Shown here: positions 54,810 through 64,000 of the stretch, one piece after another
Position numbering within the stretch: position 1 is the stretch's first letter
Layout: the number at the start of each line of letters is the position of its first letter
Origin: Caldanaerobius polysaccharolyticus DSM 13641
Lineage (GTDB): Bacteria; Bacillota; Thermoanaerobacteria; Thermoanaerobacterales; Caldanaerobiaceae
DNA: 64,000 nucleotides
Reading direction: 5' to 3'
Assembly (NCBI RefSeq): GCF_000427425.1
Contig: NZ_KE386493.1
Coordinates: 70,711-134,710 of the forward strand
Translations under genes and position numbers: made by a program
The notes under the pieces: generated by a model
Told to the model about the DNA's origin: nothing
Databases searched by the model: none
Seen by the model: only the letters and a program-made list of their open reading frames with translations

Positions 54810-55808
54810 ATGAATATAAGGGAGAGGACAGAACAGATTGAAAAGATGATCCTATCTCCGTATGCTGCGTTGAGTTCTAATACCAAAGGCAGGCTTAGGG
54901 ATGAGCCTAAGTGCACTATAAGGACAGAGTTTCAAAGGGATAGAGACAGGATAATACACAGCAAGGCTTTCAGGAGGTTAAAACACAAAACCCAAGTATT
55001 CATATCACCTTTGGGAGACCATTACAGGACCAGGTTGACCCATACCCTTGAAGTGGCCCAGATCGCGAGGACGATCGCAAGGGGTCTGAAGTTAAATGAG
55101 GACCTGACAGAGGCCATAGCTCTTGGCCATGATCTGGGCCATACGCCCTTCGGTCATGCTGGTGAAGCCGTTTTAAACGAGATAATGCCTGATGGTTTCA
55201 GGCATAATGAGCAGAGCCTGCGAGTGGTTGACATTCTGGAAGGAGAAAGTGGACTTAATCTTACGTGGGAAGTAAGAGACGGCATACTCAATCACACGAG
55301 AAAGGATAAGCCTTCCACGCTGGAAGGCAAGATAATACAATGGGCAGACAGGATTGCGTATATAAACCATGACATAGATGACGCGATAAGAGCTGGAATA
55401 CTGAAGATAGAAGATCTGCCCGAAGAGACTATTAAGGTATTGGGGTTTTCCCATAGTGAGAGGATAAACAACATAGTGGTGGATATTATAACGCAAAGCC
55501 TTGACAAGAATGATATAATATTAAGTGACAGAATGAGGTATGCGTTGGAAGTATCTTGGAATTATATGTACGAAAATATATATATAGGATCAGAGCCGAA
55601 GAAAGAAGAAGAGAAGGCGAAAAACCTGTTGAAAGAACTGTTTTTTTATTTTGAAAAGCGACCTGAACTTATGCCTCCCGAGTATATAAAGTTGATTAAT
55701 AGATATTCACTTAAGAGAGCCGTATGCGATTACATCGCTGGTATGACTGATCAGTACGCTATTCAGATGTTCAAGAAAATTTTTATACCGGATTCATGGA
55801 AGAGATGA
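54810..55808 (+). CDS. dGTPase-like HD domain protein
   Basis: 332 residues from ATG 54810 after GGGGAAGG (GTG 54804 abuts it). HD metal motifs: RLTHTLEVAQIARTIARGLKLNEDL and GHDLGHTPFGHAGE. The HRxxQxFRR-like start (IHSKAFRRLKHKTQVF) is that of deoxyguanosinetriphosphate triphosphohydrolase-like proteins. Removes triphosphate from dNTPs in known members. Placed between glyS and dnaG, as in many clostridia. Confidence 0.93.
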   Translation: MNIRERTEQIEKMILSPYAALSSNTKGRLRDEPKCTIRTEFQRDRDRIIHSKAFRRLKHKTQVFISPLGDHYRTRLTHTLEVAQIARTIARGLKLNEDLTEAIALGHDLGHTPFGHAGEAVLNEIMPDGFRHNEQSLRVVDILEGESGLNLTWEVRDGILNHTRKDKPSTLEGKIIQWADRIAYINHDIDDAIRAGILKIEDLPEETIKVLGFSHSERINNIVVDIITQSLDKNDIILSDRMRYALEVSWNYMYENIYIGSEPKKEEEKAKNLLKELFFYFEKRPELMPPEYIKLINRYSLKRAVCDYIAGMTDQYAIQMFKKIFIPDSWKR

Positions 55809-55865
55809 AGGAATTTTAGAAAATATGTCGAATTATAATTTACTAGGCGCAAAGGTGATAGCCAT

Positions 55866-57680
55866 ATGGCTAAATTTTCACAGGACACCATTCAGGAGGT
55901 AATGGAGAGCAACGATATAGTTGACGTCGTTTCAAATTACGTCAATCTCAAGAGATCCGGAAGGGAATACAGGGGATTGTGCCCTTTTCACAGCGAAAAG
56001 ACACCGTCGTTTTATGTCGATGAAGACAAACAGGTGTATTACTGCTTTGGATGTCAAAGCGGTGGAAATGTAATAAGTTTTATCATGAACATAGAGAATT
56101 TGAGCTTTGCGGATGCCGTCAAATTCCTTGCGGATAGAGCGGGAATAACAATAGAGGAAGAGCAAAAAGAGGATCCCAAGGCGGTTCTCTACCGCATAAA
56201 CAGGGAGGCTGCGCGGTTTTACTACGAAAATTTGAAGAGTCGGCAAGGGGCGATTGCTTATAATTATTTAAAGAGCAGGGGGATCAAAGAAAGCACCATT
56301 GTAAGGTTTGGGCTTGGGTATTCGCAAAATGCCTGGGATAGCCTGTTCAAATACCTTAAAGCAAAAGGGTACAGCGAGGAGGACATGGTAAGAGCCGGGC
56401 TGGTTATAAGAGGAAAAGGCGGTACGTCATACTTTGACAGGTATAGAAACAGGGTTATGTTTCCTATAATAGACGGACGAAATAACGTAGTAGGTTTTGG
56501 GGCCAGATCTATCGATGGCAGTGCACCTAAGTACCTTAATTCGCCGGACACTGAGGTGTTTAATAAAAGTTCTGTTCTGTACGCATTGAACATCGCCAAA
56601 AGGAGCAGATCTGATCACTTTATCGTCGTGGAAGGATATATGGACGCCATATCCCTCCATCAAGCGGGTATTGATTACGCTGTGGCATCACTGGGAACGG
56701 CGTTAACTCAGAGCCACGTAGAGCTGATAAAAAGGTATAAAAACAGCGTAATAGTCGCATATGACGCAGATGCAGCGGGAGAGATGGCTACAGTTCGAGG
56801 GCTGTATTTACTGGAGAAGTCCCATCTGGACATCAGGGTATTGGAAATACCGGAGGGCAAAGACCCTGATGAATTTGTCAGGGCGGCGGGAATAGAGGCT
56901 TTTAAAAAGGCAGAGGATGCGGCTGTTCCTTTTATACAATACAGGTTAAAGATGGCTCAGAAAGGGCTTAAGTTGGACAACCCTGAAGAAAAGGCCGTAT
57001 TCGTCCAAAGAGCAGCTGATGTGCTGGCAGATGTAGAAGATGAAGTGAAATTGGACGCTTACGCAAAGTATGTGGCAGAGCTGACGGGTATTGAAGAAAA
57101 TATTATTAAATCACATATTTTATCAAAAGTCAAGAGCAAATATCAACAAAATAAGAATATTAAGTATATAAATGGGAATTACAGGCATAATATAGATTAT
57201 GAAAAAGATAATGCTAAGGCCATTGTGCCGTTGGTAGATAAAGTGGAAGAGACGGTATTGAGCATCCTGTTAAACAGGGATGACCTGAGGGAAAAGTATA
57301 TAGGGGTTATAGAGAAGGATTTGCTCAAACATCCTTTAAGCCAAAAGGTATGGGATCATTTAAAGGCTAAGACGTTGCAAAATGAAAATTTTGATATAGT
57401 AAAAATGATGGAAATTTTAAATAAAGATGATGAAATAAAGGAAGTCAGCAGGATTGCGTCCTTGAGGTTACCTGAAAGACCTGAAGATGCCCTGATGGAG
57501 GGTATTTATTTGTTAAAAAGGGAAAAGTTAAAAAGATTGATCTCAGAACTTACTGTTAATATAAACCAAAGTAAAGACATAAATATTATAAAAAAGTTAC
57601 AACAGGAGGTTATGGAAATTAAAAGGGAATTATGTGATTTGGACCTAAAAAAGCTGGAAAGGAGGGGATACAATGGCTAA
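55866..57680 (+). CDS. dnaG: DNA primase
   Basis: 604 residues. CHC2 zinc ribbon (Cys39, His42, Cys60, Cys63), core with [17 protein letters not shown] (Toprim Glu) and AYDADAAGE (DxD-like), and a C-terminal helicase-binding domain. Makes RNA primers at the fork. Its stop lies after the sigA ATG, an eight-base overlap. Confidence 0.97.
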   Translation: MAKFSQDTIQEVMESNDIVDVVSNYVNLKRSGREYRGLCPFHSEKTPSFYVDEDKQVYYCFGCQSGGNVISFIMNIENLSFADAVKFLADRAGITIEEEQKEDPKAVLYRINREAARFYYENLKSRQGAIAYNYLKSRGIKESTIVRFGLGYSQNAWDSLFKYLKAKGYSEEDMVRAGLVIRGKGGTSYFDRYRNRVMFPIIDGRNNVVGFGARSIDGSAPKYLNSPDTEVFNKSSVLYALNIAKRSRSDHFIVVEGYMDAISLHQAGIDYAVASLGTALTQSHVELIKRYKNSVIVAYDADAAGEMATVRGLYLLEKSHLDIRVLEIPEGKDPDEFVRAAGIEAFKKAEDAAVPFIQYRLKMAQKGLKLDNPEEKAVFVQRAADVLADVEDEVKLDAYAKYVAELTGIEENIIKSHILSKVKSKYQQNKNIKYINGNYRHNIDYEKDNAKAIVPLVDKVEETVLSILLNRDDLREKYIGVIEKDLLKHPLSQKVWDHLKAKTLQNENFDIVKMMEILNKDDEIKEVSRIASLRLPERPEDALMEGIYLLKREKLKRLISELTVNINQSKDINIIKKLQQEVMEIKRELCDLDLKKLERRGYNG

Positions 57681-58806
57681 AAACGAGAACAGCAAAGCCG
57701 ACAGCAAAATGATGAAGGTTAGAAAGCTGATACAGACAGGCAAAGAAAAGGGTTCTCTGACATATCAGGAGATAATGGATACCCTGGAGGATGTGGATAT
57801 AGATGCTGATCAAATAGAAAAGTTTTATGAAACCCTGGAAACCATGGGGATAGAGATCGTGGGAGATCATCCTTTGGATGAAGGTGTGAAGGGTTTAAGC
57901 GGCGATGTGGACGATGTCATAGATATAAATGGAGTGGAAGAAGATCTGGATCTCGATCTTTCTATTCCAGATAATATAAATATAGATGACCCTGTGAGGA
58001 TGTACTTAAAAGAGATAGGCAAGATACCTTTGCTGTCCCCTGAAGAAGAGATAGAGCTGGCTAAGAGGATAGAAAAAGGCGATGAAGAAGCCAAAAAGAG
58101 GCTTACAGAGGCGAACTTGCGCCTGGTGGTTTCCATTGCTAAAAAGTACGTAGGAAGAGGTATGTTGTTCCTTGACCTGATACAGGAAGGCAATCTAGGC
58201 CTTTTAAAGGCGGTGGAGAAATTCGACTATAGAAAGGGCTATAAGTTCAGCACGTACGCTACGTGGTGGATAAGGCAGGCCATAACCAGGGCTATTGCCG
58301 ATCAAGCCAGGACTATAAGGATACCTGTGCACATGGTGGAGACCATCAACAAGCTCATAAGGGTATCCAGGCAGCTTCTGCAGCAGTTAGGGCGTGAGCC
58401 GTCTCCGGAGGAAATCGCAAAGGAAATGGATATGTCTGTGGATAAGGTCAGGGAAATAATGAAAATAGCGCAAGAACCTGTATCCCTGGAGACCCCCATA
58501 GGAGAAGAGGAGGACAGCCACTTAGGCGATTTTATACCAGACGAGGACATCCCTGCGCCAGCGGATGCTGCGGCATTTACCCTTTTAAAGGAGCAGCTTA
58601 TGGACGTGCTGGATACTTTGACGCCTAGAGAAGAAAAGGTGTTGAGGCTGAGATTTGGCCTTGACGACGGAAGGGCGAGGACGCTAGAGGAAGTGGGAAA
58701 AGAGTTTAATGTCACCCGTGAAAGGATAAGGCAGATTGAAGCCAAAGCTTTGAGAAAGCTACGCCACCCAAGCAGAAGCAAAAAATTAAAAGATTTTCTA
58801 GAGTAG
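57673..58806 (+). CDS. sigA: Main sigma factor SigA (RpoD)
   Basis: 377 residues. Acidic N-terminal region 1.1 (about 1-90), region 1.2/2 from [21 protein letters not shown], core 2 with [39 protein letters not shown], region 3 and region 4 with [13 protein letters not shown] and the [31 protein letters not shown]. dnaG-sigA pair as in Bacillus; promoters in the window fit its TTGACA/TATAAT preference. Confidence 0.98.
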   Translation: MAKNENSKADSKMMKVRKLIQTGKEKGSLTYQEIMDTLEDVDIDADQIEKFYETLETMGIEIVGDHPLDEGVKGLSGDVDDVIDINGVEEDLDLDLSIPDNINIDDPVRMYLKEIGKIPLLSPEEEIELAKRIEKGDEEAKKRLTEANLRLVVSIAKKYVGRGMLFLDLIQEGNLGLLKAVEKFDYRKGYKFSTYATWWIRQAITRAIADQARTIRIPVHMVETINKLIRVSRQLLQQLGREPSPEEIAKEMDMSVDKVREIMKIAQEPVSLETPIGEEEDSHLGDFIPDEDIPAPADAAAFTLLKEQLMDVLDTLTPREEKVLRLRFGLDDGRARTLEEVGKEFNVTRERIRQIEAKALRKLRHPSRSKKLKDFLE

Positions 58807-58850
58807 CCGGCACGATCCTCTCCGCTTTAAGGAGGGATTATGCCGGTTTT
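58807..58850 (+). terminator. Terminator hairpin after sigA
   Basis: Long imperfect stem closing with CCGGCA (58808-58813 region) and TGCCGG (58841-58846), interior pairs GATCC.../GGATT with wobbles, followed by TTTTG. Confidence 0.75.
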
Positions 58851-58873
58851 GCTATGTAAGGCATAAAAAAGTA

Positions 58874-58902
58874 TTGACAATCCCTTGGCGAGCATGTATA
58901 AT
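58874..58902 (+). promoter_or_regulatory. Consensus promoter of the tRNA-Asn/tRNA-Met pair
   Basis: TTGACA (58874-58879), 17-base spacer, TATAAT (58897-58902), 20 bases before tRNA-Asn. A perfect SigA consensus. Confidence 0.92.
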
Positions 58903-58922
58903 TAATTTTGTCAGTTGAAATT

Positions 58923-58994
58923 TCCTCAGTAGCTCAATGGTGGAGCGACCGGCTGTTAACCGGTAGGGTGTAGGTTCGAGTCCTACCTGAGGAG
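58923..58994 (+). tRNA. tRNA-Asn (anticodon GTT)
   Basis: Acceptor TCCTCAG/CTGAGGA, D arm GCTC/GAGC, anticodon stem ACCGG/CCGGT around loop CTGTTAA, T arm GTAGG/CCTAC with TTCGAGT. Discriminator G; CCA not encoded. Confidence 0.96.
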
Positions 58995-59001
58995 CAGAAC
59001 A

Positions 59002-59074
59002 GGGCCTTTAGCTCAGTTGGTAGAGCAACCGGCTCATAACCGGTCGGTCCGGGGTTCGAGTCCCTGAAGGCCCA
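59002..59074 (+). tRNA. tRNA-Met, elongator (anticodon CAT)
   Basis: Acceptor GGGCCTT/AAGGCCC, anticodon stem ACCGG/CCGGT around loop CTCATAA, T arm CGGGG/CCCTG with TTCGAGT. The acceptor begins with a paired G, so not an initiator. A tRNA-Ile(CAT) is possible in principle but the body is of the clostridial elongator Met type. CCA not encoded. Confidence 0.9.
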
Positions 59075-59081
59075 CTAATAG

Positions 59082-59109
59082 GCACGTCCAGTAAAGATGT
59101 GCTTTTTTT
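59082..59109 (+). terminator. Intrinsic terminator after tRNA-Met
   Basis: GCACGTC (59082-59088) with GATGTGC (59096-59102; one G-U), followed by seven T. Confidence 0.88.
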
Positions 59110-59125
59110 GTGTCTTTGTGTGCTC

Positions 59126-59188
59126 TTGTAAAAATGTTTTTGATGTAGTATAATAAAGCATTGGAGTATACGTTTAAAATGTATACAT
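59126..59188 (+). promoter_or_regulatory. Promoter and candidate operator of ppdK
   Basis: TTGTAA (59126-59131), 17-base spacer, TATAAT (59149-59154). Just downstream are two GTATAC palindromes (59166-59171 and 59181-59186), 15 bases apart, the second inside ATGTATACAT. The position, covering the start of the transcript, would suit a repressor; no regulator is known for it. Confidence 0.6.
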
Positions 59189-59212
59189 AACTTTGAGGAA
59201 AGGGGTTTACAT

Positions 59213-61849
59213 ATGACCAAGAAGTACGTGTATTTTTTTAATGAAGGTCGCGCTGATATGCGAAACCTCTTGGGAGGTAAAGGTGCGAACCTGGCAGAAA
59301 TGACCAATTTAGGTTTGCCTGTGCCTCCAGGGTTTACTGTTACTACAGAAGCATGTACTAGATATTATGAGGACGGCGAAACGATTGCTCCAGAGATCGT
59401 GGAACAGATAAATGAGAAGCTGGCTGAATTGGAAAAAGTCATGAACAAGAAATTTGGCGACATTGAAAACCCTCTCTTGGTTTCTGTTCGATCGGGTGCT
59501 AGGGTTTCAATGCCTGGTATGATGGACACCATTTTAAACCTTGGCTTAAACGACCAATCTGTGCTGGGCCTGGCCAAGAGCACCAATAACGAGCGCTTTG
59601 CTTATGACAGCTACAGAAGGTTTATTCAGATGTTTTCTGATGTGGTTAAGGGCATTGATAAAAACAAATTTGAGGCCATACTGGACGCTGTCAAAGAAGA
59701 GAACGGCGCTAAGTACGATACTGACCTAACCGCGGAAAACCTCAAAGAAGTAGTTAAGAGGTACAAAGAGCTGTATAAGAAGGAAATGGGTGTGGAGTTC
59801 CCCCAGGATCCCAAAGAGCAGCTGATGGAGGCCGTAAAAGCTGTTTTCAGGTCTTGGAATAACCCCAGGGCAATTGTCTACAGGAAAATGAACGATATAC
59901 CCAGCGATTGGGGAACAGCGGTTAACGTTCAGGCTATGGTGTTTGGCAACATGGGCAATGATTCAGGAACAGGTGTTGCCTTTACCCGCAATCCGTCTAC
60001 TGGAGAGAAGGCCTTGTTTGGCGAGTTCCTCATGAATGCCCAGGGTGAAGACGTGGTGGCAGGTATCAGGACGCCTCAGCCTATATCTCAGTTGCAAGAG
60101 ACCCTTCCTGAAGTTTACAACCAGTTTGTAGAGATAGCTCATAAGTTAGAGAATCACTACAGGGATATGCAGGATATGGAGTTTACTGTAGAGAAGGGTA
60201 AGCTCTACATGTTGCAGACGAGAAGCGGTAAGAGGACTGCCGTGGCTGCCCTTAAGATAGCAGTAGATATGGTAAACGAAGGCCTGATAGACGAGGAAGA
60301 GGCTGTGTTGAGGGTTGATCCCAAGCAGCTGGATCAGTTGCTGCATCCTACCTTTGATGAGAAGGTGTTGAAAGAGGCTAAGCCTATAGCAAAAGGACTG
60401 CCGGCTTCTCCAGGAGCGGCTACAGGTAGGATATACTTTACTGCAGAAGAGGCTGTAAAGCACGCGAAAGCCGGAGAAAAGACCATACTGGTCAGATTGG
60501 AGACGTCCCCAGAGGATATCGAAGGTATGTACGCATCTCAAGGTATCCTCACCGGCAGGGGCGGTATGACATCCCATGCTGCGGTGGTGGCTAGGGGTAT
60601 GGGCCGCTGCTGTGTGGCAGGCTGCGGAGAGCTGAACATAAACGAAGAAGGCAAATACTTTACAGTGGGAGGCAAGACCTACAGGGAAGGCGATTGGATC
60701 TCGCTGGACGGCAGTACGGGTTATGTATACGGTGAGCAGCTGCCTACGGTGGAGCCTGCGGTCACAGGTAACTTCGCCATACTTATGGGATGGGCAGACA
60801 AGGTAAGGAAGCTTAAAGTAAGGACCAATGCTGATACGCCTAGAGATGCCGCTACAGCAGTGAAATTTGGCGCAGAGGGCATAGGGCTTTGCAGAACCGA
60901 GCACATGTTCTTTGATGAAGACAGGATACCTGCCATGAGGGAGATGATAGTCTCCAAGACCGAAGAACAGAGGAGAAAGGCGCTGGCCAAGCTGTTGCCC
61001 ATGCAGAAAAACGACTTTAAGCAGCTGTACGAGGCTATGGGCAGCCATCCTGTTACCATAAGGCTTATAGATCCGCCTCTGCATGAATTTGTACCCCACG
61101 AAGATGAGGACATCGCAGCGCTGGCCAAGGAAATGGGGCTGACATTTGAGGAACTGAAGGCCACAGTGGAGAGCTTAAAAGAGTTCAACCCCATGTTGGG
61201 CCACAGGGGATGCCGTCTTTCCATAACCTATCCTGAGATAGCTGAGATGCAGACAAGGGCTATAATGGAGGCAGCTATAGAGGTTAAACAGGAGAAAGGC
61301 ATTGAAATAGAAGCGGAGATAATGGTACCTCTTGTAGGCGATGTTAAAGAGATCAAGTACCTGAAAGACATAATAGTTAAGGTGGCAGAGGAAGTCATAA
61401 AAGAGAAAGGCGTCAGGGTTGAATATCACGTGGGCACCATGATCGAGGTTCCTAGAGCCGCTTTAACCGCCGACAAGATCGCTCAGGAAGCAGAGTTCTT
61501 CTCCTTTGGAACCAACGACCTGACCCAGATGACCTTTGGGTTCTCCCGCGACGACGCTGGTAAGTTCTTAAACGACTACTATGATAAGAAGATATACGAG
61601 TTTGATCCTTTTGCCAAAGTGGATCAGGAAGGCGTGGGCAAACTCATGAAGATGGCTGTAGAGCTGGGCAAGGCCACAAGGCCTGACATAAGATTGGGCA
61701 TATGCGGTGAGCACGGCGGAGATCCCAGCACTATTGAGTTCTGCCACAATATAGGTCTTGATTATGTATCCTGCTCACCTTACAGGGTGCCTATTGCAAG
61801 GTTGGCAGCAGCCCAGGCAGCGGTAAAAGCCAAGAGAGCTGCAAAATAA
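59213..61849 (+). CDS. ppdK: Pyruvate, phosphate dikinase
   Basis: 878 residues. N-terminal ATP-grasp nucleotide domain (GGKGANLAEMTNLGLPVPPGFTVTT), swivelling His domain with His455 in GGMTSHAAVVARGMG, and a PEP/pyruvate TIM barrel (GAEGIGLCRTEHMF, FGTNDLTQMTFGFSRDDAG, CGEHGGDP with catalytic Cys). Interconverts pyruvate, ATP and phosphate with PEP, AMP and PPi; in anaerobic thermophiles it often works in glycolysis with PPi-linked steps. Own promoter; hairpin after it. Confidence 0.97.
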   Translation: MTKKYVYFFNEGRADMRNLLGGKGANLAEMTNLGLPVPPGFTVTTEACTRYYEDGETIAPEIVEQINEKLAELEKVMNKKFGDIENPLLVSVRSGARVSMPGMMDTILNLGLNDQSVLGLAKSTNNERFAYDSYRRFIQMFSDVVKGIDKNKFEAILDAVKEENGAKYDTDLTAENLKEVVKRYKELYKKEMGVEFPQDPKEQLMEAVKAVFRSWNNPRAIVYRKMNDIPSDWGTAVNVQAMVFGNMGNDSGTGVAFTRNPSTGEKALFGEFLMNAQGEDVVAGIRTPQPISQLQETLPEVYNQFVEIAHKLENHYRDMQDMEFTVEKGKLYMLQTRSGKRTAVAALKIAVDMVNEGLIDEEEAVLRVDPKQLDQLLHPTFDEKVLKEAKPIAKGLPASPGAATGRIYFTAEEAVKHAKAGEKTILVRLETSPEDIEGMYASQGILTGRGGMTSHAAVVARGMGRCCVAGCGELNINEEGKYFTVGGKTYREGDWISLDGSTGYVYGEQLPTVEPAVTGNFAILMGWADKVRKLKVRTNADTPRDAATAVKFGAEGIGLCRTEHMFFDEDRIPAMREMIVSKTEEQRRKALAKLLPMQKNDFKQLYEAMGSHPVTIRLIDPPLHEFVPHEDEDIAALAKEMGLTFEELKATVESLKEFNPMLGHRGCRLSITYPEIAEMQTRAIMEAAIEVKQEKGIEIEAEIMVPLVGDVKEIKYLKDIIVKVAEEVIKEKGVRVEYHVGTMIEVPRAALTADKIAQEAEFFSFGTNDLTQMTFGFSRDDAGKFLNDYYDKKIYEFDPFAKVDQEGVGKLMKMAVELGKATRPDIRLGICGEHGGDPSTIEFCHNIGLDYVSCSPYRVPIARLAAAQAAVKAKRAAK

Positions 61850-61865
61850 CAAAGATATTTAAAGA

Positions 61866-61892
61866 TATGGAGAGGTCTCAGACCTCTCCATA
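61866..61892 (+). terminator. Hairpin after ppdK
   Basis: Eleven-base-pair stem TATGGAGAGGT with ACCTCTCCATA (61866-61876 and 61882-61892), loop CTCAG; only a short T-rich tail. Confidence 0.65.
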
Positions 61893-61918
61893 CGTTTATA
61901 AAAAAGAGGACGTGTGTT

Positions 61919-62623
61919 ATGCAGTGTAAGTTGAGCAAGAGATTGACGGCCATAGTTCAGATGGTAGATAGGTGCAAAGTAGTGGCAGAGATAGGAACAG
62001 ATCACGGTAAAATCCCCGCGTATCTTGTCAGCAACGCTATAGCGCAAAAAGCTGTAGCCAGCGATATAAGCCTTCCTTCCCTTAAAAAGGCCATGGCTCT
62101 GGCTAAAAGCATGGGAATTGAGCAGCGGGTGGACTTTCGGTTGGGCGATGGCCTTGAGGTTTTAAAAGTTGGTGAGGCCGATACTATCATAATAGCGGGT
62201 ATTGGCGGTGACCTTACGGTTAACATGCTGAAGGAAGGAAAAAGTGTAATACAGGATTCTATTTTGATTTTACAGCCTATGAAAGACGACGGCCTGGTGA
62301 GAAAATACCTTGTGGATACGGGATACGCTATTATAGGTGAGGATCTTGTAGAGGATCGCCATAAAATATACGCTATAATAAAGGCCCAAAAAGGGCATAT
62401 GGAGGTTGAGCGCGACATCCTAATGGAGATAGGACCTATTCTTTACGCTATGAGGCATCCTCTGCTGGTACCTTATATGAAAAATAAGGTAAGGATGATA
62501 AAGGATATACTTGGTCAAAAAGAGGATGAAAAGCTTTTGCTTAAAATCCAAGAGATGGAGGGGATAATACGTGAGCTTAAGGTGTCGCGATGTGATAGAG
62601 GTCATAGAGGAGCTGGCTCCTAA
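61919..62623 (+). CDS. trmK: tRNA (adenine22-N1)-methyltransferase TrmK
   Basis: 234 residues. Class I methyltransferase with SAM motif VAEIGTDHGKIPAYL and TIIIAGIGGDLTVNML; the family QPMKDDGLVRKYL follows. Methylates A22 of tRNA. In Bacillus trmK (yqfN) follows sigA at short distance and precedes the NIF3-type yqfO, as here. The next gene starts inside its 3' end. Confidence 0.93.
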   Translation: MQCKLSKRLTAIVQMVDRCKVVAEIGTDHGKIPAYLVSNAIAQKAVASDISLPSLKKAMALAKSMGIEQRVDFRLGDGLEVLKVGEADTIIIAGIGGDLTVNMLKEGKSVIQDSILILQPMKDDGLVRKYLVDTGYAIIGEDLVEDRHKIYAIIKAQKGHMEVERDILMEIGPILYAMRHPLLVPYMKNKVRMIKDILGQKEDEKLLLKIQEMEGIIRELKVSRCDRGHRGAGS

Positions 62624-63683
62624 GAAGCTGGCCATAGATGGTGACAATGTAGGCCTGCAAATAGGGGATCCTGATAAAGAGGTAAGGAAGGTGATGGTGG
62701 CGCTGGATGCTGTACCGGCAGTGGCACAAGAGGCCATAAAAAGAGGGGCAGATTTACTGGTGACCCATCACCCGCTTTTTTACCGCCCTGCTAAAAATTT
62801 AAGGTACGATGGACCTTTGGGTCATACAGCCAATCTTCTCATAAAAAACGACATAGCGCTGTACGCAGCCCATACCAATCTTGATTGCGCTATAGGAGGT
62901 GTTAACGACGCGCTGTGCGATGTACTGGGTATTAAAGACAGGCAGATTTTAGACCAAGGCTATACCGAAAAGCTCAAAAAGGTTGTGGTATTTGTCCCTA
63001 AAGGTTACGTGGATGCCGTAAGAGAGGCCATGTGTAAAGCCGGTGCCGGACATATAGGCAATTACAGCTATTGCTCTTTCGCAGCAGAAGGAGTGGGGAC
63101 CTTTAAGCCTTTAGAGGGCACTCATCCTTTTATAGGCGAAGTGGGTAAGCTGGAGAAGGCAGAGGAATACCGCCTTGAAACTGTGGTGCCTGAGGGCAGC
63201 TTAAAAAACGTAATTGAGGCCATGCTTTCGGTTCATCCCTATGAAGAAGTGGCTTACGATGTATACCCTGAGGACATACCCTACAGGGTTTATGGCATGG
63301 GTAGGATCGGCGAGCTAGATTGCGCTATGGAACTGGGGGAGTTTGCCTGTTACGTGAAATCCAGGCTCTCTGTTCCCTTTGTGAGGGCAGTAGGGGATAA
63401 AAGCAAAAGGATAAAAAAGGTAGCTGTCTGCGGAGGCAACGGCACAGGCCTTATATCGTCAGCTATTGCTAAGGGCGCCGATGCCATGGTCACAGGGGAT
63501 TTAGGATACCATCAGGCGCAGGATGTACTCTCATCGGGGTTTGCGGTAATAGACGCAGGCCATTACGGGACAGAAAAGGTGATAGTTCCGCGCCTTGCGG
63601 ATTACATAAAAGAAAAATTGCACCACACCGGTTTAGAAGTGGTGCAATCGCAGGTGGACATCCAACCCTTTTCTATTTTCTAG
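62571..63683 (+). CDS. NIF3-family dinuclear metal protein (YqfO type)
   Basis: 370 residues from GTG 62571, preceded by GGAGGGGAT and overlapping trmK by 53 bases. NIF3 halves carry metal ligands in VTHHPLFY, AAHTNLDCA and DAGHYGTEK; between them is the PII-like insert (VVFVPKGYVDAVREAMCKAGAGHIGNYSYCSF) that marks YqfO-type members. Forms hexameric rings; activity unsettled (GTP cyclohydrolase-like claims). Confidence 0.93.
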   Translation: MSLRCRDVIEVIEELAPKKLAIDGDNVGLQIGDPDKEVRKVMVALDAVPAVAQEAIKRGADLLVTHHPLFYRPAKNLRYDGPLGHTANLLIKNDIALYAAHTNLDCAIGGVNDALCDVLGIKDRQILDQGYTEKLKKVVVFVPKGYVDAVREAMCKAGAGHIGNYSYCSFAAEGVGTFKPLEGTHPFIGEVGKLEKAEEYRLETVVPEGSLKNVIEAMLSVHPYEEVAYDVYPEDIPYRVYGMGRIGELDCAMELGEFACYVKSRLSVPFVRAVGDKSKRIKKVAVCGGNGTGLISSAIAKGADAMVTGDLGYHQAQDVLSSGFAVIDAGHYGTEKVIVPRLADYIKEKLHHTGLEVVQSQVDIQPFSIF

Positions 63684-63957
63684 TCAGTATCTCAGGTAGC
63701 TCCAGGTGATAAGCGTTGGCTGCTTTTAGTACCGAGATCTTGCAGCCCAAAACCGCCCACAACCCGTATCTTTTGCCGAATTCTTCCAACAGATTATTTA
63801 AAACCGATTTGCCATCGCCGACGATAGAGTGTACGTTGCCGTCATCGTCGGCGATTATGTTTAGATCGTTTAATACGGCAAAGGTCTTGTCCTTTCCTAA
63901 AATACCTAATTCCCTTTTTACCACCATCTCTATCAGATCTTTGTATGTTCCCATCAT
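63673..63957 (-). CDS. Conserved-looking small protein of unknown function
   Basis: 94 residues from ATG at complement 63957 (a second ATG follows at once), with AAAGGTCGTGGT before it. Mixed alpha/beta, no signal or cysteine cluster (one Cys); starts GTYKDLIEMVVKRELGILGKDKTFAVLNDLNI. I do not recognise it. It converges with the NIF3 gene, overlapping its end by 11 bases; the reading direction fits gene-like codon use, but support is moderate. Confidence 0.6.
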   Translation of the reverse strand: MMGTYKDLIEMVVKRELGILGKDKTFAVLNDLNIIADDDGNVHSIVGDGKSVLNNLLEEFGKRYGLWAVLGCKISVLKAANAYHLELPEILTRK

Positions 63958-64000
63958 ACCACGACCTTTCTCAATAATACATATAATCGCCGGGATCTAA

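Noticed and set aside
59008-59307. Minus-strand frame ending in GPSGTRTPDRPVMSRLLYQLS
   Set aside because: Antisense translation of tRNA-Met and the start of ppdK; same artefact as above.
60146-61099. 317-codon open frame on the minus strand
   Set aside because: Lies wholly within ppdK, has no ribosome site, and gives a Cys/His-rich low-order product typical of antisense shadows.
63716-64000. Open frame on the plus strand at the window end
   Set aside because: Antisense to the minus-strand gene at 63673-63957; lacks a ribosome site and reads as a shadow.

Overview
The window is from an AT-rich, spore-forming Gram-positive anaerobe of the Thermoanaerobacterales type. Evidence for this is sporulation genes (gpr, spoIIP, yqfC, yqfD, a Spo0E-type gene), a HrcA/CIRCE-controlled heat-shock operon, sigA beside dnaG, strong AGGAGG ribosome sites, and heavy use of TTG starts. 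The cell-surface mannanase at 7425-10718 agrees in length (1,097 aa), domain order (GH5, two CBM16, SLH) and ribosome-binding site with what I recall of the published ManA of Thermoanaerobacterium (now Caldanaerobius) polysaccharolyticum. I therefore think this is that species or a very close relative; this rests on memory, not on a search.

Bases 1-12436 form a mannan-utilisation locus. A YesM/YesN-type two-component pair (1-2434) precedes an operon for a sugar-binding lipoprotein, two LplB/LplC-type permeases, a GH130 mannoside phosphorylase, the SLH-anchored mannanase and an unassigned 567-residue protein with a glycosidase-like layout. The scheme is: surface mannanase cuts mannan, the ABC importer takes up oligomannosides, and the phosphorylase splits them inside the cell. 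No ATPase subunit is encoded here. A terminator closes the operon near 12464-12491.

Bases 12437-26158 are mixed accessory and metabolic genes: a Na+-coupled NSS transporter with a 35-residue MetS-like partner, a membrane protein of unknown function, a CadC/ArsR regulator, a DUF2225 protein, a UroD-family protein, the remnant of a second sugar-binding protein (pseudogene), a GH1 beta-glucosidase, tRNA-Arg, an MBL-fold lipoprotein, lspA, an RluD-family synthase, PTS enzyme I, L-lactate dehydrogenase and a branched-chain aminotransferase.

From about 26.3 kb to the end the gene order is the conserved Firmicutes housekeeping block: comEC-holA, rpsT (reverse), gpr, spoIIP, lepA, hemW, CIRCE-hrcA-grpE-dnaK-dnaJ-prmA-rsmE-mtaB, a HIT protein, rpsU, yqfC-yqfD-phoH-pgpH-ybeY-dgk/PAP2-era-yqzL-recO, glyS, a dGTPase-like gene, dnaG-sigA, tRNA-Asn and tRNA-Met, ppdK, trmK and a NIF3-family gene. 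Several genes here are very short (MetS-like, Spo0E-like, YqzL) and easily missed.

I saw no CRISPR array, insertion sequence, prophage or obvious defence system. The most open questions are the unassigned mannan-operon protein, the decayed second transporter next to the UroD-family gene, and several strong hairpins and dyads at regulatory positions.
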